The notes: generated by a model from the sequence alone, not told the origin. A stretch of 64,000 nt of DNA from CAIWHR01 sp963781285 (GCA_963781285.1 CAWAFI010000008.1:310001-374000); one strand, 5' to 3'. Numbered from the stretch's first letter, positions 41,098 through 52,038 are shown. Translations and numbers: made by a program.

Positions 41098-41688
41098 ATG
41101 GTGCCTGCGCGACTCTTGCCGAGTGTCCTGGTGCTGGCGGTCACGCTTGGCGTGCAAGCCGCGCGTGCCGACGTCTACACCTGGGTCGATGCGTCGGGAA
41201 GGATGCACGTCAGCAATCTCTCTCCTCCCGAGGGTGCGCGCATTACGAGCGTCGTTGTCAGTCTGCCGAAGAGCGCTGCGCAGGAAGAAGCCGCGCGCGA
41301 GGCGGTGCGTCGTGCCGAGATTCAGGCGCTTAACGACCGGGTTGCGCGGCTCCAGGACGAGCTCGAACGGTCGCGGCGTGAAGCCCCGCCGCCCATAGTC
41401 TACGCAACGCCGCCGGTGATGGCCTACCCGCCGCCACCGCCGCAATACGCGAACTGGACGCCGCCTGCGGTGCCGTACGTGGTGGATGCGGCTCCGCAGC
41501 CGATGGCGGGCTGTGATTATCTGTGGAACAACTGCGGCGCTTGGTGGGGTGGGTGGCCCTACGCAACGACGGTCGTGGTGAGCGGCGGGAAGAATTTTCA
41601 CCGCGGCCGTCCGATCCACGGCGCTCGTCCGGTTGGTCAGCGACCGCCCGCCTGGATACGCACGCCGGCGCCTTCGCGCCGAGGTTGA
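41098..41688 (+). CDS. DUF4124-domain secreted protein, second copy
   Basis: A 196-residue exported protein: signal peptide ending near ARAD (about residue 25), then DUF4124 (VYTWVDASGRMHVSNLSPPEG), a coiled coil (AAQEEAAREAVRRAEIQALNDRVARLQDELERSRR) and a Pro/Tyr-rich tail with two cysteines in CDYLWNNCGAWW. Compared with the copy at 812-1312 it has the complete DUF4124 start with Trp but no link to nitrile hydratase. The ATG at 41098 precedes the signal; an upstream Met at 41074 is also in frame. DUF4124 proteins have no known activity. It is followed after 12 bases by a GFA-type gene on the same strand. Confidence 0.75.
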   Translation: MVPARLLPSVLVLAVTLGVQAARADVYTWVDASGRMHVSNLSPPEGARITSVVVSLPKSAAQEEAAREAVRRAEIQALNDRVARLQDELERSRREAPPPIVYATPPVMAYPPPPPQYANWTPPAVPYVVDAAPQPMAGCDYLWNNCGAWWGGWPYATTVVVSGGKNFHRGRPIHGARPVGQRPPAWIRTPAPSRRG

Positions 41689-41700
41689 GCGCCGAAGCGC

Positions 41701-42048
41701 ATGAACTATCGGGGAAGCTGCCACTGCGGCAAGATCGCCTTCGAGGTCGAGGGTGACCTCACCGGAGCGACGGCCTGCAACTGCTCGATCTGCTCGCGCA
41801 AGGGCGTGCTGATGTGGTTCGTGCCGCGCGACCGGTTGCGCCTGCTCACGCCCGAAGCGGAGATGGCGACCTATACGTTCAACAAGCATGTCATCAAGCA
41901 TCGCTTTTGTCCGACGTGTGGCATCCATGCGTTCGGCGAAGGTGTCGATCCGAAGGGCAATCGCATGGCCGCGGTCAACATCCGCTGCCTCGAGCGCCTC
42001 GACGTCGATGCCGTGCCGGTTACGCAATACGACGGGCGGTCGAAATAG
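41701..42048 (+). CDS. GFA/DUF636-type zinc protein (glutathione-dependent formaldehyde-activating-like)
   Basis: A 115-residue zinc protein of the Mss4-like GFA family. Zinc and structural cysteines are in GSCHCGKIAF, ACNCSICSRKG and FCPTCGIHAFG; the Asn-Cys-Ser-Ile-Cys box is the family signature. True GFA catalyses formaldehyde-glutathione adduct formation, but most members of this family have not been tested and some use other thiols. It begins 12 bases after the DUF4124 gene. The short length equals the family domain exactly. Confidence 0.9.
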   Translation: MNYRGSCHCGKIAFEVEGDLTGATACNCSICSRKGVLMWFVPRDRLRLLTPEAEMATYTFNKHVIKHRFCPTCGIHAFGEGVDPKGNRMAAVNIRCLERLDVDAVPVTQYDGRSK

Positions 42049-42122
42049 GCCAGGTCCGGGACGGCCTCCTGGCTCGTCGCCCGCGCACTGGCAAATCGGA
42101 AAGTCACCGGGGTTGATGGGGC

Positions 42123-42151
42123 TTGACAGAGACCCAGCGCCCACATAAATT
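42123..42151 (+). promoter_or_regulatory. Sigma-70 promoter of the TetR-VOC operon
   Basis: A perfect -35 TTGACA (42123-42128) and -10 TAAATT (42146-42151) are spaced by 17 bases. The operator begins three bases downstream, so a bound repressor would block initiation. Confidence 0.8.
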
Positions 42152-42153
42152 AC

Positions 42154-42171
42154 ATACCAACCAGTTGGTAT
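42154..42171. promoter_or_regulatory. TetR operator palindrome
   Basis: ATACCAAC (42154-42161) and GTTGGTAT (42164-42171) are perfect eight-base arms with CA between. The site spans the likely transcription start and ends 11 bases before the TetR-family start codon, so the gene product probably represses itself and the VOC gene. Confidence 0.8.
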
Positions 42172-42181
42172 AGAGGAAGTG

Positions 42182-42817
42182 ATGCGGACCAGGGACAGCG
42201 CGGCGACGCGAAAGCGGCTGCTGGACGCCGCCCGCGACGTCATTCGCGCGCAGGGCTACACCGCGACGACGGTGGACGACATCTGCGCCGCGGCCGGCGT
42301 GTCCAAGGGCAGCTTCTTCCACCACTTCGCAAGCAAGGACGAGCTGGGTGTGGCGGCGATCGAGCAGTTCGACGCGATGGCCACGGCGCTCTTCGCGTCT
42401 GCGCCGTACACGAAGAAGCGCGACCCGCGCGACCGTCTGCTGGGCTACGTCGATTTCCGCATCGCCATCCTGCAGGGCGACATCGCGCAATACACGTGCC
42501 TGATGGGCACCACGGTGCAGGAGGTGTACGCGACGCACCCGGACCTTCGCGCGGCGTGCGACCGCGGGATGTCGGCGCACGTCGCGGTTCTGGTGAAGGA
42601 CATCGAGGCGGCCAAGCAACGCTATGCGCCGGACGCGCCCTGGAGCGCGGAAAGCGTCGGCTATTTCATGCAGTCCGTCATTCAGGGCGCCTTCATCTAC
42701 GCGAAGGTCAAGCAGGGCCCGCAGGTGGCCGTCGAGTGCCTCGCGCACCTCAGGCGCTACCTCGAAACGCTGTTCAACCCGCCGCGAGGCGACAACCGCA
42801 AGGAGAAGAGACGATGA
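42182..42817 (+). CDS. TetR-family transcriptional repressor
   Basis: A 211-residue TetR protein. The N-terminal DNA-binding domain (about 8-55) shows LLDAARDVIRAQGYTATTVDDICAAAGVSKGSFFHHFASKDEL, the canonical helix-turn-helix; the rest is an all-helical ligand domain with two cysteines (YTCLMG, RAACDRG). GAGGAA precedes the start; ATG 42182 and GTG 42179 are both possible. Its stop overlaps the ATG of the VOC gene by four bases. The promoter and a perfect operator lie just upstream, so this is a self-controlled sensor for whatever the VOC protein handles. Confidence 0.92.
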   Translation: MRTRDSAATRKRLLDAARDVIRAQGYTATTVDDICAAAGVSKGSFFHHFASKDELGVAAIEQFDAMATALFASAPYTKKRDPRDRLLGYVDFRIAILQGDIAQYTCLMGTTVQEVYATHPDLRAACDRGMSAHVAVLVKDIEAAKQRYAPDAPWSAESVGYFMQSVIQGAFIYAKVKQGPQVAVECLAHLRRYLETLFNPPRGDNRKEKRR

Positions 42818-43290
42818 GCCAGTCGCAAGCAAGGTCGATCCCGGACGGAATGCACTCGGTGACGCCCCACCTGGTCTGTGCCGGCGCAGCCGACGCGATC
42901 GAGTTCTACAAGAAGGCCTTCGATGCCGTGGAGACCTCACGGCTGCCGGGTCCGTCGGGCAAGCTCATGCATGCGTCGATCCGGATCGGCGATTCGACGG
43001 TCATGCTGGTGGACGAATCCCCTGATTGGGGAATGCTGGGGCCAAAGGCCCTCAAGGGCTCGCCCGTGACGATTCACTTGTACGTCGAAGCGGTGGATGC
43101 GGTCGTCGCGCGCGCCGTCGCTGCAGGAGCGAAGGTCACCATGCCCGTCGCGGACATGTTCTGGGGCGATCGCTATGGGGTGCTCGAAGATCCGTTCGGC
43201 CATCATTGGTCGGTCGCCACGCACCTGCGCGACGTGACGACGGACGAGATGCAAGAAGCGATGCGGAAAATGGGCAGCGAGCGGAAATGA
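42814..43290 (+). CDS. VOC-family protein (PhnB/bleomycin-resistance type)
   Basis: A 158-residue vicinal-oxygen-chelate protein: VTPHLVCAGAADAIEFYKKAFDAVE, MHASIRIGDSTVMLVDE, VHARAVAAGAKVTMPVADMFWGDRYGVLEDPFGHHWSVA, the paired beta-alpha-beta-beta-beta modules. The group includes resistance proteins and glyoxalases, and YdeM/PhnB-like members with unknown substrate. It is translationally coupled to the TetR repressor (ATGA) and has AAGGAGAAG before its start. Expression should rise when the TetR ligand, perhaps the same compound, is present. Confidence 0.88.
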   Translation: MSQSQARSIPDGMHSVTPHLVCAGAADAIEFYKKAFDAVETSRLPGPSGKLMHASIRIGDSTVMLVDESPDWGMLGPKALKGSPVTIHLYVEAVDAVVARAVAAGAKVTMPVADMFWGDRYGVLEDPFGHHWSVATHLRDVTTDEMQEAMRKMGSERK

Positions 43291-43403
43291 CCCCGCAGGC
43301 GCAGAAAGAGAAGATCGCAACCTGACACCGTCACAACCGTAGCGCGTCGACTGCGACGTTTGCAATTCGATTCGTTTCAATCCAGCCCGACAGGAGTCGT
43401 AGC

Positions 43404-43877
43404 ATGCTGAAGATCACGCCGTTCCTGTGGTTCGACGGACAGGCCGAGGAGGCCGCAAACCACTACATCTCCATCTTCAAGAATTCCCGCATCGTGAGCG
43501 TCCTGCGCACTGGAGACGCCGGGCCTGGTCCCAAAGGCTCCGTCCTGACGGTCGCGTTCGTGCTCGACGGCAATGAAATCACCGCGCTGAACGGTGGGCC
43601 CAAATTCAAGTTCACCGAGGCCATTTCACTGGTCGTGCATTGCACGACCCAGGACGAAGTCGACGAATATTGGGAAAAGTTGAGTGCCGGCGGCAGCAAA
43701 AGCCAGTGCGGCTGGCTCAAGGACAAGTTCGGGCTGTCCTGGCAGGTCGTCCCGACATTTCTGATCGAAACGCTTCTGGACAAGGATCCCAGGCGATCGG
43801 CGCGCGTCATGCAGGCGATGATGCAGATGACCAAGATCGACATCGGCGTCCTGAGGAAGGCGTACGCCGGGCTGTAA
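43404..43877 (+). CDS. PhnB/YjdN-like VOC protein
   Basis: A 157-residue protein of the 3-dmu-9_3-mt (PhnB-like) VOC family. The start MLKITPFLWFDGQAEEAANHYISIFKNS, then VLTVAFVLDGNEITALNGGP, and YWEKLSAGGSKSQCGWLKDKFGLSWQVVP are family hallmarks. Such proteins are widespread without a settled role. It lies 113 bases after the first VOC gene, with AGGAG before its ATG, so it may belong to the same TetR-controlled unit or have its own promoter; the sequence does not decide. Confidence 0.9.
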   Translation: MLKITPFLWFDGQAEEAANHYISIFKNSRIVSVLRTGDAGPGPKGSVLTVAFVLDGNEITALNGGPKFKFTEAISLVVHCTTQDEVDEYWEKLSAGGSKSQCGWLKDKFGLSWQVVPTFLIETLLDKDPRRSARVMQAMMQMTKIDIGVLRKAYAGL

Positions 43878-44027
43878 GACTCGGCACGAGGTCGGGGCCG
43901 GACGGTTGCGTCAATTCGGGATTTCGTGCCGAGGGTACCTGATGGCAGAATCGCAGTGCCGCTTCGGCAATGCGTTATCGATCGGCCGCGGCCGCTTTGC
44001 CAATACCCCAATCAGCCGGGAGTCCAA

Positions 44028-44564
44028 ATGCCCAATCAGTTGGTCGACATCTTTCTGAAGCTGGATGGCATCGACGGCGAGAGTACCGTCAAAGGGCACA
44101 AGAGGGAAATCGACGTCCTGTCGTATGAACAGGGGATCGACGTCACCGTCATCCACAGCGCGGGTGGAGGCGGGGCAACCGCCGGCAAGGCGAATTTCTC
44201 CGGCGTAAGGTTCCGTAAGAACGTGGATGCAGCGTCCATCCCGATGTTGCTCGCCTGCGCCTCCGGGACGCACATCGCGGAAGCCCGATTCACGTTCCGC
44301 CGGGCCGCCGGGGGCTTCGAGTTCTACACGGTCACGCTCGAAGACGTGCTCATCACGCACATGGCGCAGTGCGCGGGCGTAGGTGCGCAATATCCATTGT
44401 CGTTTGAGGCGCTGAACTCCGGCGCCGCGAGCGACGGGTTCCTCGACGAGGCGACGCTCGACTACTCCAGGATTCGGTGGGAGCACTACTCGCAAGGCCA
44501 CGCCGGAGGGCCCGGCACTACCAAGAAGGGCGGCTGGGACGTCGGGGCGAACAATAAGCTCTAG
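44028..44564 (+). CDS. hcp: Hcp-family type VI secretion tube-like protein, orphan
   Basis: A 178-residue Hcp-family protein: DIFLKLDGIDGESTVKGHKREIDVLSYEQGI, then GKANFSGVRFRKNVDAASIPMLLACASGTHI and FYTVTLEDVLITHM match the beta-barrel ring that stacks to form the type VI tube or acts as an effector carrier. No other type VI genes (vipA/B, clpV, vgrG) are in the window, so it is an orphan copy, as often found. GGGAG precedes the ATG. The C-terminal part (RIRWEHYSQGHAGGPG) is longer than minimal Hcp. It stands between the VOC genes and nrdB. Confidence 0.88.
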   Translation: MPNQLVDIFLKLDGIDGESTVKGHKREIDVLSYEQGIDVTVIHSAGGGGATAGKANFSGVRFRKNVDAASIPMLLACASGTHIAEARFTFRRAAGGFEFYTVTLEDVLITHMAQCAGVGAQYPLSFEALNSGAASDGFLDEATLDYSRIRWEHYSQGHAGGPGTTKKGGWDVGANNKL

Positions 44565-44665
44565 ACCAGAGAGGTCGGTGCGATCTTCGGATCGTCTCGC
44601 GGCCGCGACAGGAGTGGGGCATGCCCCCAATGTCAGATCGTCTCTGCCCCTACCAACAGCGCAAT

Positions 44666-45838
44666 CTAGTCCCAGCTTAGCGCGCCACCCGTCTGATACT
44701 CGATGACCCGCGTCTCGAAGAAGTTCTTCTCCTTCTTGAGATCGATCATCTCCGCCATCCAGGGGAACGGGTTGTCGGCCTTGTCGAACAGCGGATCGAC
44801 GCCGATCTGCTGGCAGCGGCGGTTGGCGATGAAGCGCAGGTACTCCTTGAACATCGTCGCGTTGAGTCCCAGCACGCCGCGCGGCATCGTGTCCTCGGCG
44901 TAGGCGTACTCGAGGTCGACGCCGCGTTTCATCAGCGCGCGGATCTCCTCGCGGAACTCCGGCGTCCACAGGTGCGGGTTTTCCATCTTGATCGTGTTGA
45001 TGAGGTCGATGCCGAAATTGCAGTGCATCGACTCGTCGCGCAGGATGTACTGGTACTGCTCGGAGGACCCCGTCATCTTGTTCTGCCGGCCCATCGCGAG
45101 GATCTGCACGAAGCCGACGTAGAAGAAGAGGCCCTCCATGATGCAGGCGAAGACGATCAGGCTCTTCAGCAGCTTCTGGTCCGCCTCCGGCGTGCCGGTC
45201 TTGAACAGCGGGTTGGTCAGCACGTCGATGTACGGGATCAGGAACTCGTCCTTGTCGCGGATCGACTTGATCTCGTGATACGCGTTGAAGATCTCCGCCT
45301 CGTCCAGCCCGAGGCTCTCGACGATGTACTGGTAGGCGTGCGTGTGGATCGCCTCCTCGAAAGCCTGGCGCAGCAGGTATTGCCGGCATTCGGGCGCGCT
45401 GATGTGGCGATACGTGCCGAGCACGATGTTGTTCGCGGCGAGGCTGTCGGCGGTGACGAAGAAGCCCAGGTTGCGCTTGACGATCAGGCGCTCGTCGTCG
45501 GTCAACCCGTTCGGGTTCTTCCACAGCTCGATGTCGCGCTGCATGTTCACTTCCTGCGGCATCCAGTGGTTGGCGCAGGCGGCGATGTACTTGTCCCAGG
45601 CCCAGCGGTACTTGAACGGGACCAGCTGGTTGACGTCGGATTGGCCGTTGATGACGCGCTTGTCCTCGAGGCGCACGCGGCGGAAGCCATTGGCCATCGC
45701 CTGCTTTTCCACGTCGAGGTCGTGCACCGGTTCGCGCGACAGAATTCCGCCCGCGCTTTGCGCGCGGATCGTCTCGGGCGTAACCGACGCAAGTCGCGGC
45801 TGCGGGGCAGGGGCGAGGTCGTCGTCGAAGTTCAGCAT
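44666..45838 (-). CDS. nrdB: Ribonucleoside-diphosphate reductase class Ia, beta subunit
   Basis: A 390-residue class Ia small subunit, generating the tyrosyl radical with a di-iron centre. Iron ligands are in LAANNIVLGTYRHISAPECRQYL, EEAIHTHAYQY (Glu, His; the Tyr aligned with the radical Tyr122 of E. coli) and LRDESMHCNFGIDL. The C-terminal tail for binding NrdA ends in YQTGGALSWD. It follows nrdA on the minus strand, separated by about 940 bases containing two small genes. A -10-like TATATA lies near 45872 on the coding strand, so it may also have its own promoter. Confidence 0.95.
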   Translation of the reverse strand: MLNFDDDLAPAPQPRLASVTPETIRAQSAGGILSREPVHDLDVEKQAMANGFRRVRLEDKRVINGQSDVNQLVPFKYRWAWDKYIAACANHWMPQEVNMQRDIELWKNPNGLTDDERLIVKRNLGFFVTADSLAANNIVLGTYRHISAPECRQYLLRQAFEEAIHTHAYQYIVESLGLDEAEIFNAYHEIKSIRDKDEFLIPYIDVLTNPLFKTGTPEADQKLLKSLIVFACIMEGLFFYVGFVQILAMGRQNKMTGSSEQYQYILRDESMHCNFGIDLINTIKMENPHLWTPEFREEIRALMKRGVDLEYAYAEDTMPRGVLGLNATMFKEYLRFIANRRCQQIGVDPLFDKADNPFPWMAEMIDLKKEKNFFETRVIEYQTGGALSWD

Positions 45839-46000
45839 GGTGGGCGTCTCCTGTGCTGCGTGTTGTCGTTATATAGGGTTGCGCTGCGTACGTTTCATCT
45901 CGTCGTCCGATTCATTGCCGTCGCGGCGTCGTTCCCGCAGTTGCCGCGGCGTCGTCGCAGTTGCGGGGGGACCCAGTGACGTTCGCTGGAAGACACGGGT

Positions 46001-46016
46001 CCCCGCCTTCGCGGGG
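46001..46016. repeat. REP-like hairpin CCCCGC-CTTC-GCGGGG
   Basis: A six-base-pair GC stem with a CTTC loop, part of a larger inverted arrangement that includes GGGGACCC about 30 bases upstream. This short palindrome type is dispersed in many high-GC proteobacterial genomes. It lies between nrdB and the DUF2442 gene and may act as a weak terminator. Confidence 0.5.
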
Positions 46017-46040
46017 GCGACGGGAAAGCGGGAAGTATCG

Positions 46041-46304
46041 TCAGTGCATCGCGCTCAATTTGTCGTACAGATAGTCGGGTGCGAAGTCGACGCCGTGATG
46101 CCAGGCGATCGTCGCGAGCCCGTAGTCCAGGAAAAACTCGGCGAAGCGGTCACGATCGCGCAACACGTCGAAATTCTCGCCGTAGAGATCGTCCGCAAGA
46201 TCGACGACGCCTTTCCGTCCATCGTTGAATTCCAGCCAGACCTTGTAGTCTCCGAGGTAACGCGCTTCGATGACATGCCGTTGCACATGCTCGTAACGGG
46301 CCAA
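46041..46304 (-). CDS. DUF2442-domain protein
   Basis: A protein of 87 residues (TTG start) with a DUF2442 domain: VIEARYLGDYKVWLEFNDGRKGVVDLADDLYGENFDVLRDRDRFAEFFLDYGLATIAWHHG is the usual pattern split by one turn. The TTG at 46304 is chosen because GGAGG lies five bases before it; a GTG 18 bases further in is an alternative. DUF2442 proteins are often next to DUF4160 and behave like toxin-antitoxin partners, but no DUF4160 gene was found here. It lies between nrdA and nrdB, on the same strand, so it is transcribed with them unless terminated. Confidence 0.75.
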   Translation of the reverse strand: MARYEHVQRHVIEARYLGDYKVWLEFNDGRKGVVDLADDLYGENFDVLRDRDRFAEFFLDYGLATIAWHHGVDFAPDYLYDKLSAMH

Positions 46305-46431
46305 ATCGGCCTCCTCTTGGCAGGTTGACGAACGCGGCCGCGGCTGACGGTGGTGCGCGCTGCTGCGTCGCGCGCCGCCGCTCGCGGCCTCCGCGATGCG
46401 GACCGGCCACCGGCCCGCACCGGACTGCTCC

Positions 46432-46614
46432 TCAATCGCCGCGGTTCGGCTCCGGCAACGCTTCCGCCTGCTGCCATCGCGGCAATCCAACTTCGTGGTT
46501 ATCGTCGGCATCGACAGGGCGTGCGGCGATCGGTACGTTCGCCGCGGGCCAGCGCCAATGCTGGCGGCCCGCCTTGTCGGTGTAGGACTCCCACTTGTCG
46601 GTCTTTGCGTTCAT
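46432..46614 (-). CDS. Small protein with a DUF1508/YegP-like opening
   Basis: A 60-residue protein with GGAGGG eight bases before its ATG. The start DKWESYTDKAGRQHWRWPAANVPIAARPV recalls DUF1508 (YegP) domains, which bear WRWRLKAANG; here the remainder has diverged to a short acidic tail. It sits directly downstream of nrdA and upstream of the DUF2442 gene. Function unknown; coding status is supported by the ribosome site and the motif, not by length. Confidence 0.55.
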   Translation of the reverse strand: MNAKTDKWESYTDKAGRQHWRWPAANVPIAARPVDADDNHEVGLPRWQQAEALPEPNRGD

Positions 46615-46776
46615 CTCGTGCCCTCCTGTCCGGGGTTGCAGGGCGTTGCTTTCCTCGCGCGGGGCCCGTCTGTCGCGGCTTGCGGGCCTGTCGCGGTCAC
46701 TGCGTTACGACCAATCCTAAAGCCCAACTTCATTTCGCGATGCGTTCGCCCGTGGGCGGTGTGATTCGTTTCGGTG

Positions 46777-49705
<2,929 letters not shown>

Positions 49706-49897
49706 GGGGTTCTCTCCTGTCGAAATCTTGTCTTTGTCGGTGCCTGCGGCGGGTTTCGCTCCGGATCAGCCACTTTCGCGCAAAGCCACTACTGGCGCGG
49801 GTTTCCGGGCGACACACGCGGATTTCCCCTCGGGGCGAGCACTCCGGCGGCCAGTGCTGCAGGAGGGACACCCGGGATTCTTCTTGCAAATCAAAAT

Positions 49898-49944
49898 CTA
49901 CTACATCTTGTGTTCAAGTGCCTGCTGAACACAAAGCATAGTGG
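49898..49944 (-). promoter_or_regulatory. Pair of NrdR boxes upstream of nrdA
   Basis: Two 16-base matches to the NrdR consensus (ACACWATATATWGTGT) occur at 49898-49913 and 49929-49944. Read on the coding strand they are CCACTATGCTTTGTGT and ACACAAGATGTAGTAG, each matching at 12 of 16 positions. Their starts are 31 bases apart, the helical spacing typical of NrdR box pairs. They lie about 195-240 bases before the nrdA start, so NrdR repression is likely. Confidence 0.75.
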
Positions 49945-50304
49945 GGAGGGCGGCGCTTGGCAAGCGCTTTTTCATGCACAGAATGAGGGCGCCAAAACGA
50001 CAACAAAAACAGTCCTCTGCAACAGCGTTTCCGGCATATCCAACAACGTTCCACCGGCAATCCACCGCGCTGTCCACAGAACTTGTAGCCGACGAACGGC
50101 AGCATGCCCGTTGCAGTTTTGCGACAACAAAAATGGCCGTGATGAAATAATGGATTAGATGTGCGGCGCAACATTACCGTAACAATCGCGAGTGACGCGC
50201 GATGCACAAATTCGAAGGGACCGCCTTGCCGGGCGCGAAAAGCCGCTGCGCGCCAGCCCCCGTGCGATGGCACGGCCCCGAGCCGTCCGTCGGACAGTTC
50301 GCAG
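49945..50304. other. Intergenic region between nrdA and pdeM
   Basis: These 360 bases contain a stretch (about 49975-50185) clearly lower in GC than the surroundings. At 49953-49972 a six-base-pair stem GCGCTT/AAGCGC is followed by five T, a terminator shape on the plus strand. At 50260-50275 CCGTGC-GATG-GCACGG forms another hairpin. No gene was recognised. Confidence 0.5.
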
Positions 50305-51048
50305 CTATCCGGCGAGATGCGGCAGCACGAACAGCCGCGTCCCGGCGATCGCCACCACGGTTTCACCCGGCGCGGGGGAGACGAGAGAAAGGCCGGTAAG
50401 ACGGCCAAACGCCGGTAGCAGCACACGCCGGCGACCGAGCACGAAGCAGGGCAGCCGCGCCGAGTCGCCGGCTGCGCCCGCCAACCGAACGCCCGGATGC
50501 ACGTGTCCGCACAGTGCGTAGCCGGTCCGCGGTTGCACCGGATTGTGGCAGAGCACAAACGGCGCCAGCGGATGCGGGTCCGCGACGACGGTCACGTCCC
50601 ACGCTGCCGGCGGATCGCCGGCGTTGGTATCGTGATTGCCGCGCACCACGGTGACCGCCACGTCGGCGTGGGCAGCGCGCCAACGGAGGAATGAAGCATC
50701 CAGCGCGGCGACGCGTCCCGCCGCCGCATGCAAGAAATCGCCGAGGATGACGAGCCGCGTGGCTCCCGTGCGCGCGACCAATGCGGCGAGCCGCGCGAGA
50801 TCGTTCGCGGTCGCGCCGCGCGGCAACGGCACACCGCCGGCGCGGAACGCCGCCGCCTTGCCGAGATGCACGTCGGCGACGAACAGCATACCTCCGCTCG
50901 GCCAATGCAGCGCGCGCTCCGGCAGCAGGGCGACGCGCTCGCCGGCGAGCACTGCCGTCACGCTGCCGTCCGCAGCAGGCGTCAGCCCAGTCGCCGACGC
51001 GGTTGGCGCGGCGAAGGGGAGCGACGCGTGGACGTGGGATCGCGACAT
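50305..51048 (-). CDS. pdeM: Ligase-associated DNA-repair phosphoesterase PdeM
   Basis: A 247-residue calcineurin-like metallophosphoesterase. Metal-ligand motifs occur in order: FVADVHLGKA (DxH), VILGDFLHA (GD), VRGNHDTN (GNHD) and LCGHVHPG (GHxH). The fused order and length are those of PdeM (YjhH-like), the ligase-associated DNA-damage-response endonuclease. In most genomes it lies with an ATP-dependent ligase, a metallo-beta-lactamase exonuclease and a DEXH helicase. Here only the helicase is in the window, 4.4 kb away on the same strand. The ATG at 51048 begins the family N-terminus; the open frame upstream is noncoding. Divergent from hydroxypyruvate isomerase. Confidence 0.88.
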   Translation of the reverse strand: MSRSHVHASLPFAAPTASATGLTPAADGSVTAVLAGERVALLPERALHWPSGGMLFVADVHLGKAAAFRAGGVPLPRGATANDLARLAALVARTGATRLVILGDFLHAAAGRVAALDASFLRWRAAHADVAVTVVRGNHDTNAGDPPAAWDVTVVADPHPLAPFVLCHNPVQPRTGYALCGHVHPGVRLAGAAGDSARLPCFVLGRRRVLLPAFGRLTGLSLVSPAPGETVVAIAGTRLFVLPHLAG

Positions 51049-51088
51049 GGGCACCACAGGCGTGCATTGCACTTCGGCGGCACGATGC

Positions 51089-51104
51089 TGGCACGGCCGT
51101 TGCG
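51089..51104 (+). promoter_or_regulatory. Sigma-54 promoter consensus upstream of hydroxypyruvate isomerase
   Basis: TGGCACG (51089-51095), four bases, then TTGC (51100-51103), with GG and GC exactly ten bases apart, is a perfect -24/-12 sigma-54 element save for the last base. It lies about 120 bases before the isomerase start. GC-rich coding-like composition raises the chance of coincidence. Confidence 0.5.
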
Positions 51105-51222
51105 TGTTGCGATACGGCGGTGCACACTTGGCTTCGCGATTGTAGCGTACGGGTTCTGCTGCTCGTGCGAACGAACAGCGAACGTCCTGCCGCCGCTCAG
51201 ACGGGTCGCCCCTGAAGGTGCC

Positions 51223-52038
51223 ATGCCAAGATTTGCCGCAAACGTCTCGTTCCTGTTCAACGAGGTCCCGTTCCTCGAGCGCTTCGCCGAAGCGGCGCAC
51301 GCCGGGTTTCGTGCGGTCGAATGCTCGTTCCCCTACGAAGTGCCGGCGAAGGAGATCGCCGCGCGCCTCAAGGAGAACCGGCTCGAGATGGTGCTGTTCA
51401 ACACGCCGCCGGGCGACTGGAGCGCCGGCGATCGCGGTACCGCGTCGCTGCCCGGCCGCGAGCACGAGTTCGCCGCCAGCTTCGTCAGTGCGCTGCGGTA
51501 CGCGCAGACGCTTTCCTGCACGCGCATTCACGCGATGGCCGGCATCGTCCCCGCCGACGCCGATGCCGAGCAGCGGGCGCGACAGCGCTCGACGTTCGTG
51601 CGCAACCTGCGCTTCGCGTGCGGCGAAGCGGCGGAGCAGGGCGTCACCGTGCTGCTCGAGCCGCTCAATCCGCGCGACATGCCGGGTTACCTCTACACGA
51701 AACTGGAGGAGGCGCGCGCGATCCGCGAGGAGGTCGGCGCGTCGAACCTCAAGGTACAGATGGACCTCTACCACACCCAGATCGTCGAGGGCGATCTCAC
51801 CGAACGGATCCGGCACTGGCTGCCGCACATCGGGCACATCCAGATCGCCGGCGTCCCCGGTCGGCACGAGCCCGACGTTGGCGAGATCAACTATGCGTGG
51901 ATCTTCAAGCTGCTGGACGAATTGAAGTACGACGGGTGGATCGGTTGCGAATACCGGCCGCTCTCGAGCACGGCGGCGGGCCTGACGTGGCTCTACCGGT
52001 TACTGGATCGCCGGCCCGCCTCCGTCACCGGCGACTGA
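51223..52038 (+). CDS. hyi: Hydroxypyruvate isomerase (Hyi/OtnI type)
   Basis: A 271-residue TIM-barrel of the xylose isomerase-like family, converting hydroxypyruvate to tartronate semialdehyde in glyoxylate metabolism. Characteristic segments are MPRFAANVSFLFNEVPFLERF, the metal-ligand Glu in VTVLLEPLNPRDMPGYL, MDLYHTQIVEGDL, GHIQIAGVPGRHEPDVGEINY and GWIGCEYRP. Related OtnI acts on oxo-tetronate; the sequence alone does not separate them. The ATG at 51223 matches the family start. It has no glyoxylate carboligase or tartronate semialdehyde reductase neighbours. A sigma-54 match lies upstream. It converges with a GGDEF gene 24 bases away. Confidence 0.9.
   Translation: MPRFAANVSFLFNEVPFLERFAEAAHAGFRAVECSFPYEVPAKEIAARLKENRLEMVLFNTPPGDWSAGDRGTASLPGREHEFAASFVSALRYAQTLSCTRIHAMAGIVPADADAEQRARQRSTFVRNLRFACGEAAEQGVTVLLEPLNPRDMPGYLYTKLEEARAIREEVGASNLKVQMDLYHTQIVEGDLTERIRHWLPHIGHIQIAGVPGRHEPDVGEINYAWIFKLLDELKYDGWIGCEYRPLSSTAAGLTWLYRLLDRRPASVTGD

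Noticed and set aside
49953..49972. Terminator-shaped hairpin GCGCTT/AAGCGC with five T on the plus strand
   Set aside because: There is no plus-strand gene upstream for it to end; it is noted only in the intergenic entry.
50728..51222. A long plus-strand frame running into hydroxypyruvate isomerase
   Set aside because: It lies opposite pdeM and lacks any family signal; the isomerase starts at the Met at 51223 that matches its family N-terminus.
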